Positions 28,353-32,139 of a stretch of DNA of 32,139 nucleotides are shown here, in pieces. Origin of the DNA: Kiritimatiellia bacterium (lineage in GTDB: Bacteria; Verrucomicrobiota; Kiritimatiellia; RFP12; UBA1067); contig JAFRBA010000055.1 of NCBI GenBank assembly GCA_017405115.1, positions 1 through 32,139 of the forward strand, read 5' to 3'. The notes below the pieces were generated by a model. It was not told the origin of the DNA. It did not search any database and saw only the letters and a list, made by a program, of their open reading frames with translations. Each line of letters starts with the position of its first letter. The first letter of the stretch is position 1. The translations under genes were made by a program, and so were the position numbers.

Positions 28353-28877
28353 TTACGCCGCCGGCGGCTCTGCGGGTGCCTCGGCCGGAGCGCCGCCCTC
28401 CTTCTTGGCCTTCTCGGAGAGGACGCGCGCCAGGCGCGTCGCAGGCTCCTTGAGGAGCATGAGCAGCGTCGCGCGGAGCTGGTCCTTGCCGGGAACCTTG
28501 GAGAGCGCGTCGACCATCGCGGCGTCCACGATCTTGCCGTCGTAGTCGGCGCCCTTGACGGACGCCTTGCCCGCGCTGCCGTTCACGAAGTCCATGATGG
28601 CCTTCGCGACCGCGGTCGGCTCGCCGTGGCCGGTGACGACGGCCGTGGGGCCGACGAACATCGCGTTGACCTCTTCGCTCCAGCCCTTGTCCTTGGCGAC
28701 CTTGGCGAGGTAGGTGTTCTTGACGACCAGGAGCCGGCTGTCCTGTGCGCGGAGTGCCGCGCGGAACTTCGCGATCTGGCCGACTTCGACGCCGCCGTAG
28801 TTTACGATGAAGCAGTAGTCCGAGTCATTGACGCGGGCGACGACCTCGTCGAGAATGGCAATCTTTTCGATTCTCAT
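28353..28877 (-). CDS. rplJ: 50S ribosomal protein L10
   Basis: 174 residues, normal length. L10 binds 23S rRNA and carries the L7/L12 dimers on its C-terminal helix. The sequence shows 'YCFIVNYGGVEVGQIAKFRA', 'LLVVKNTYLAKVAK', 'FVGPTAVV', 'KVPGKDQLRATLLMLLKEPA' and the L12-binding helix region, then an Ala/Pro/Glu-rich tail. It follows rplA after 18 bases. There is no room for the classical long L10 leader that mediates feedback control in other bacteria. The spacer to rplL carries the CTAG array. Confidence 0.95.
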   Translation of the reverse strand: MRIEKIAILDEVVARVNDSDYCFIVNYGGVEVGQIAKFRAALRAQDSRLLVVKNTYLAKVAKDKGWSEEVNAMFVGPTAVVTGHGEPTAVAKAIMDFVNGSAGKASVKGADYDGKIVDAAMVDALSKVPGKDQLRATLLMLLKEPATRLARVLSEKAKKEGGAPAEAPAEPPAA

Positions 28878-28895
28878 GACCTGTTACCTCCGGGA

Positions 28896-29591
28896 TTACT
28901 CGACGTCGCTCGCGGGAACCACGGGAACGCCGACGCCCATCGTGGAGGAGATGGCCATCGACTTGACGAAGACCCCCTTCACCGACGCAGGCTTCGCGGC
29001 GAGGACCGCGGCGAGGACCGCCTTGATGTTCTGGACGAGCGCGTCGGCATCGAAGCTGCGCTTGCCGGCGACGACCGCGACGTTTCCGGTCTTGTCCATG
29101 CGGAAATCGACCTTGCCGCCCTTGGCCTCCTTGACCGCGGTAGCCGTGTCGTCCGTCACCGTGCCGGTTTTCGGATTCGGCATGAGGCCGCGTGGGCCGA
29201 GGATGCGCGCGCACTTGCGCACGTCCTTCATGGCCTCGACCGTGGCAATCGCCACGTCGAAATCGCACCAGCCCTCCTTGGATACCTTCTCCACGAGGTC
29301 CGCGAGGCCGACGAAGTCGGCGCCGGCGGCCCTGGCGGCCTCGGCGGCGTCGCCGCCTGCGAAGACCGCGACCTTCACCGTCTTGCCCGACCCGTTGGGC
29401 AGCTTGACCGTGCCGCGCACGGCGGTGTCGCCCTTGGTGAGCTCCTTGCCGAGGCGGAAGTACACGTCGACGGTCTCGTCGAACTTCGCGCCGGGGTTGG
29501 CCTTCACGAACTTCACGGCCTCCTCGATGGAGACGGGCTTGGAAGGCGCCTTCTTCGCGGCGTTGAAATACCTCTTACCGTGACGGCTCAT
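28896..29591 (-). CDS. rplA: 50S ribosomal protein L1
   Basis: 231 residues. '[20 protein letters not shown]', '[11 protein letters not shown]', '[20 protein letters not shown]', '[20 protein letters not shown]' and '[18 protein letters not shown]' are L1 signatures. L1 forms the mobile stalk that moves deacylated tRNA out of the E site, and in many bacteria it represses its own operon. The start at 29591 overlaps the rplK stop (ATGA). The open frame extends upstream to 30083, but that is an out-of-frame reading of rplK. Confidence 0.96.
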   Translation of the reverse strand: MSRHGKRYFNAAKKAPSKPVSIEEAVKFVKANPGAKFDETVDVYFRLGKELTKGDTAVRGTVKLPNGSGKTVKVAVFAGGDAAEAARAAGADFVGLADLVEKVSKEGWCDFDVAIATVEAMKDVRKCARILGPRGLMPNPKTGTVTDDTATAVKEAKGGKVDFRMDKTGNVAVVAGKRSFDADALVQNIKAVLAAVLAAKPASVKGVFVKSMAISSTMGVGVPVVPASDVE

Positions 29592-30013
29592 TCGACCACC
29601 TCGATTCCCATGTTGCGCGCCGTGCCGGCGATCATCTTGACGGCCTGCTCGGGGTCGTCGGTGTTGAGGTCGGCCTTCTTGATCTCGACAATCTTCAGCA
29701 GCTGGGCCTTCGTGACCTTGCCGACCTTGTTCTTGTTGGGAACGCCGCTGCCCTTCGCGAGCCCCGCCTCCTTCTTGAGGAGCGTGGCCGCCGGCGGCGA
29801 CTTGAACTGCAGCGAGAAGCTGCGGTCCTGGTATACCGTGATGATCACGGGAATCACGAGACCGGCGTCCTTCGCCGTCTTCGCGTTGAACTCCTTGCAG
29901 AACTGCATGATGTTCACGCCAGCGCTGCCCAGGGCCGGTCCGACTGGCGGCGCGGGGTTCGCGGCGCCGGCCGGAATCTGGAGCTTGACGACTCCAGTTA
30001 CCTTCTTGGCCAT
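29588..30013 (-). CDS. rplK: 50S ribosomal protein L11
   Basis: 141 residues. '[20 protein letters not shown]' and '[20 protein letters not shown]' form the N-terminal L11 domain, which contacts thiostrepton and GTPase factors. The C-terminal rRNA-binding domain ends '[14 protein letters not shown]'. It lies 79 bases downstream of nusG and overlaps rplA by four bases. Confidence 0.97.
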   Translation of the reverse strand: MAKKVTGVVKLQIPAGAANPAPPVGPALGSAGVNIMQFCKEFNAKTAKDAGLVIPVIITVYQDRSFSLQFKSPPAATLLKKEAGLAKGSGVPNKNKVGKVTKAQLLKIVEIKKADLNTDDPEQAVKMIAGTARNMGIEVVE

Positions 30014-30092
30014 CTTGTGCCTTTCCTTTCCTACCTTCGTGCGGCTCCTCCCGGGGATCCTGCCCGGTGTTCGCGGACCGCAAAACCTGCCT

Positions 30093-30698
30093 CTACTTGA
30101 GCGGCTCGATTGTCTCCTCGATGGAGACCTTCTCGACCTGCCAGTATTCGGCGTCGACAGGGACCTTGCGGCCGAAGACCTGAACTTCGACCTTGAGCTT
30201 GCCCTTGTCGGGATCCACCATGCTGATCTGGCCCGTCAAGCCCATGAACGCGCCATCCACTATCTTCACCGTCTCATCGACGGAGAAATTCACCTTCGGA
30301 CGCTCTATCGCCGGCCCTGCCGACGGCTTGTCGAGCAGGATCGCGTCCACTTCCTGCCTCTTGAGCGGCGAGGGCCTGTCGCCCCCCACGAACCCTATCA
30401 CGCCGGGCGTCTCGCGCACAAACTGCCACGTGCGCTCGTAGACCGCCCTCTTCCCATTCTCGTCCGGCCCCTTGGCGTCGTCGTACAGGGCCAGCTCGCA
30501 TAGGACATAGCCCGGGAATATGCGCTTCGTCATCGTGCGCTTCTTCCCGTTCTTCTTCTCAGTGACCTTCTCGGTGGGAATTACGCACCTGCCGACATAT
30601 TCCTCCATGCGGTCGACCCTGACGCGGGCGACAATCGAGTCATGGGCCTTCTTCTCCTGGCCCGTCAGCGTGTGCAGAACAAACCACTGCTTTTCCAT
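30093..30698 (-). CDS. nusG: Transcription termination/antitermination protein NusG
   Basis: 201 residues. The N-terminal NGN domain (about 1-110) starts '[16 protein letters not shown]' and contains FPGYVLCE and '[13 protein letters not shown]'. The C-terminal KOW domain shows '[20 protein letters not shown]'. NusG binds RNA polymerase to modulate pausing and couples it to Rho or the ribosome. A basic loop ([16 protein letters not shown]) lies inside the NGN domain. The start at 30698 follows the secE stop by eight bases; a reading from 30815 overlaps secE and is rejected. Confidence 0.97.
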   Translation of the reverse strand: MEKQWFVLHTLTGQEKKAHDSIVARVRVDRMEEYVGRCVIPTEKVTEKKNGKKRTMTKRIFPGYVLCELALYDDAKGPDENGKRAVYERTWQFVRETPGVIGFVGGDRPSPLKRQEVDAILLDKPSAGPAIERPKVNFSVDETVKIVDGAFMGLTGQISMVDPDKGKLKVEVQVFGRKVPVDAEYWQVEKVSIEETIEPLK

Positions 30699-30706
30699 GT
30701 CGAACC

Positions 30707-30901
30707 TCAAGCGCCTGCGACGATCCTTACGAAGGCCTCGATCAGCTTGTCGCAGGCAAGCGTAGTGACGGCGAGAATGAAGATGAACGCAATGACCACG
30801 AGCGTGGATTCCCACAATTCACGCCTGCCCGGCCAGGTCACGCGCTTTGCTTCTGCGCCGACTCCGCTCAGATATTCCTTAGTCTTGGCGAAAACGCTCA
30901 T
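30707..30901 (-). CDS. secE: Preprotein translocase subunit SecE
   Basis: 64 residues, the short single-span SecE form. 'FAKTKEYLSGVGAEAKRVTW' and PGRRELWESTLVV match the conserved amphipathic region, followed by one transmembrane helix (about 33-52, VVIAFIFILAVTTLA). It clamps SecY in the SecYEG channel. Located between tRNA-Trp and nusG, as in most bacteria. Confidence 0.95.
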   Translation of the reverse strand: MSVFAKTKEYLSGVGAEAKRVTWPGRRELWESTLVVIAFIFILAVTTLACDKLIEAFVRIVAGA

Positions 30902-30926
30902 CTCTGTTCATTCCTCAGTCTTTGGT

Positions 30927-31000
30927 TGGCAGGGTAGGAGGGAATCGAACCCCCATGGGCGGTTTTGGAGACCGCTGCACTGCCATTGTGCTACTACCCT
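30927..31000 (-). tRNA. tRNA-Trp (anticodon CCA)
   Basis: 74 nt on the minus strand with an encoded CCA end. The acceptor stem AGGGTAG/CTACCCT is perfect, the discriminator is G, and the anticodon arm GCGGT-CTCCAAA-ACCGC carries CCA. It lies between rpmG and secE, a common conserved position. Confidence 0.96.
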
Positions 31001-31016
31001 ATTTGCGGCCGACCGC

Positions 31017-31166
31017 TCACTTCGTCTCTTTGTGAGGCGTGCGCTTGCGGCAACGGGGGCAGAACTTCACCTTCTCCAGACGCTCCGGCATCGTCTTCTT
31101 GTTCCGGGTCGTCGTGTAGTTCCTGCTCTTGCACTCCGTGCAGGCCAATATCGCGAGTTCTCGCAT
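31017..31166 (-). CDS. rpmG: 50S ribosomal protein L33
   Basis: 49 residues: '[20 protein letters not shown]' to '[16 protein letters not shown]'. The two CxxC pairs (CTEC and CPRC) mark the zinc-binding form of L33. The start at 31166 is the family start; a longer reading from 31208 adds unconserved residues. Confidence 0.96.
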   Translation of the reverse strand: MRELAILACTECKSRNYTTTRNKKTMPERLEKVKFCPRCRKRTPHKETK

Positions 31167-31194
31167 CGTTATTCCTCTGTCTTTTGGGGAGTAA

Positions 31195-31220
31195 GCCCGG
31201 CCGGCCACTTCCGGCCGGGC
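31195..31220. other. GC-rich hairpin between tuf and rpmG
   Basis: GCCCGGCCGG (31195-31204) and CCGGCCGGGC (31211-31220) form a perfect 10-bp stem with a six-base loop. On the minus strand it is followed by TTACTCC, not a T-run. It may be a weak or partial terminator, or an RNA-processing or stabilising structure that sets the tuf-to-rpmG ratio. Confidence 0.6.
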
Positions 31221-31244
31221 ATCTCACAGAAGACTAGCCCTAGG

Positions 31245-32139
31245 TTACTTGATGACCTTCGAGACCGTTCCGGCGCCGACAGTGCGGCCGCCCTCGCGGA
31301 TCGCGAAGCGCATCTTCTCCTCGAGCGCAACCGGGGCGATGAGCTTCACCGTGATCTCCACGTTGTCGCCCGGCATGACCATCTCGACGCCCTCGGGGAG
31401 CTGGATGTCGCCCGTCACGTCCGTCGTGCGGATGTAGAACTGGGGACGATAGCCCTTCATGAACGCCGTGTGGCGGCCGCCCTCGTCCTTCGTCAGGACG
31501 TAGACCTGGCCCGAGAACTCGGTGTGCGGGGTGATGGAGCCCGGCTTCGCGAGCACCTGGCCGCGCTGCACCTCTTCCTTCTTCGTGCCGCGCAGAAGCG
31601 TGCCGATGTTGTCGCCGGCCTGACCCTGGTCGAGCAGCTTGCGGAACATCTCGACGCCCGTGACGGCAGTCTTCGCCGTCGGCTTGAGACCGACGATCTC
31701 GACTTCGTCGCCGACCTTCACGACGCCGCGCTCGACGCGGCCGGTGACGACCGTGCCGCGGCCCTCGATCGAGAAGATGTCTTCGATCGGCATCAGGAAC
31801 GGCTTGTCGAGCTCGCGGACGGGCTCGGGGATGTACGTGTCGAGAGCCTCCATGAGCTCGTCGATGCACTTGCACGCCGCATCGTCGGCCGAGGCGGCCT
31901 GGGTGGCGGGGAACGCGGCGCCGCGGATGACCGGGGCGTTGTCGCCGTCGTACTCGTACTTGGAAAGGAGCTCGCGAACCTCCATCTCGACGAGGTCGAG
32001 CATCTCGGCGTCGTCGACGAGGTCGCACTTGTTCAGGAACACCACGATCTTCGGCACGCCGACCTGGCGGGCGAGAAGCACGTGCTCGCGCGTCTGGGGC
32101 ATCGGGCCGTCGACGGCGGAGACGACGAGGATCGCGCCG
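31245..32139 (-). CDS. tuf: Elongation factor Tu, 5' end cut by window
   Basis: About 297 C-terminal residues. The reverse strand at the edge reads [19 protein letters not shown], followed by the guanine-specificity motif NKCDLVDD. Then '[20 protein letters not shown]' and '[16 protein letters not shown]' mark domain 2, and '[15 protein letters not shown]' with '[15 protein letters not shown]' domain 3. EF-Tu delivers aminoacyl-tRNA to the ribosome. The first third with the P-loop is outside the window. Its stop lies 78 bases upstream of the rpmG start. Confidence 0.97.
   Translation of the reverse strand, partial: GAILVVSAVDGPMPQTREHVLLARQVGVPKIVVFLNKCDLVDDAEMLDLVEMEVRELLSKYEYDGDNAPVIRGAAFPATQAASADDAACKCIDELMEALDTYIPEPVRELDKPFLMPIEDIFSIEGRGTVVTGRVERGVVKVGDEVEIVGLKPTAKTAVTGVEMFRKLLDQGQAGDNIGTLLRGTKKEEVQRGQVLAKPGSITPHTEFSGQVYVLTKDEGGRHTAFMKGYRPQFYIRTTDVTGDIQLPEGVEMVMPGDNVEITVKLIAPVALEEKMRFAIREGGRTVGAGTVSKVIK

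Noticed and set aside
28626..30503. 625-codon plus-strand open frame across the ribosomal protein genes
   Set aside because: It is antisense to rplJ, rplA, rplK and nusG, which are certain; long antisense frames are expected in GC-rich DNA with strong codon bias.

Overview
This is a GC-rich (roughly 60% or more) bacterial chromosomal window. Every protein gene I can support lies on the minus strand; only one tRNA is on the plus strand. Gene content (secreted DUF4838 and pectate-lyase-like proteins, an ECF sigma factor fused to a glycine-rich secreted protein, an anaerobe-type short rubredoxin, an indolepyruvate oxidoreductase subunit, a DUF4422 glycosyltransferase) would fit a gut or environmental anaerobe of the Verrucomicrobiota/Kiritimatiellota/Lentisphaerota group. 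That placement is inference from gene style, not from a marker search. No gap between genes exceeds 300 bases.

In transcription order (right to left): tuf (5' end cut off) - rpmG - tRNA-Trp - secE - nusG - rplK - rplA - rplJ - rplL form the classical translation cluster. It ends in an intrinsic terminator after rplL instead of continuing into rpoB, and rplL carries an in-frame TAA. Next come a secreted alkaline phosphatase, a YibE/F membrane protein, a PerM/AI-2E-type permease and, on the other strand, tRNA-Ala(CGC). A chained operon follows: rubredoxin, NarL-type response regulator, guanylate kinase, Gfo/Idh/MocA oxidoreductase. Then an Nfu-type Fe-S scaffold, IorB and ThiE (Fe-S and thiamine-diphosphate cofactor supply next to an enzyme class that uses both). 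Then a secreted fibronectin-III-like protein, a DUF4422 glycosyltransferase and an APH-fold kinase.

The left half has a GMP synthase lacking its amidotransferase domain, ArgC with a low-complexity insert, the sigma-TM-glycine-rich fusion (the most unusual gene here), an N-terminally truncated ATPase, a DUF4838 protein and a pectate-lyase-like protein that share a nearly identical signal-peptide block, a serine hydrolase lipoprotein, RuvB, an endo/exonuclease/phosphatase-family lipoprotein, a His/Pro-rich secreted protein, and a UPF0237 (ACT)/UPF0210 pair cut by the window edge.

Three patterns run across the window. (1) Four intergenic gaps are filled by perfect-period short tandem arrays (7-nt or 8-nt units); three begin at the stop codon of the upstream gene. 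(2) About ten promoters share an extended -10 box TGNTATAAT without an obvious -35, and several place the start codon only 6-10 nt downstream, so the transcripts should be leaderless or nearly so. (3) Twice the stop codon of one gene lies inside the -10 box of the next. The sigma-TM-glycine-rich fusion with its internal ribosome binding site, the tandem-array spacers and the rplL stop codon are the items I would check first.
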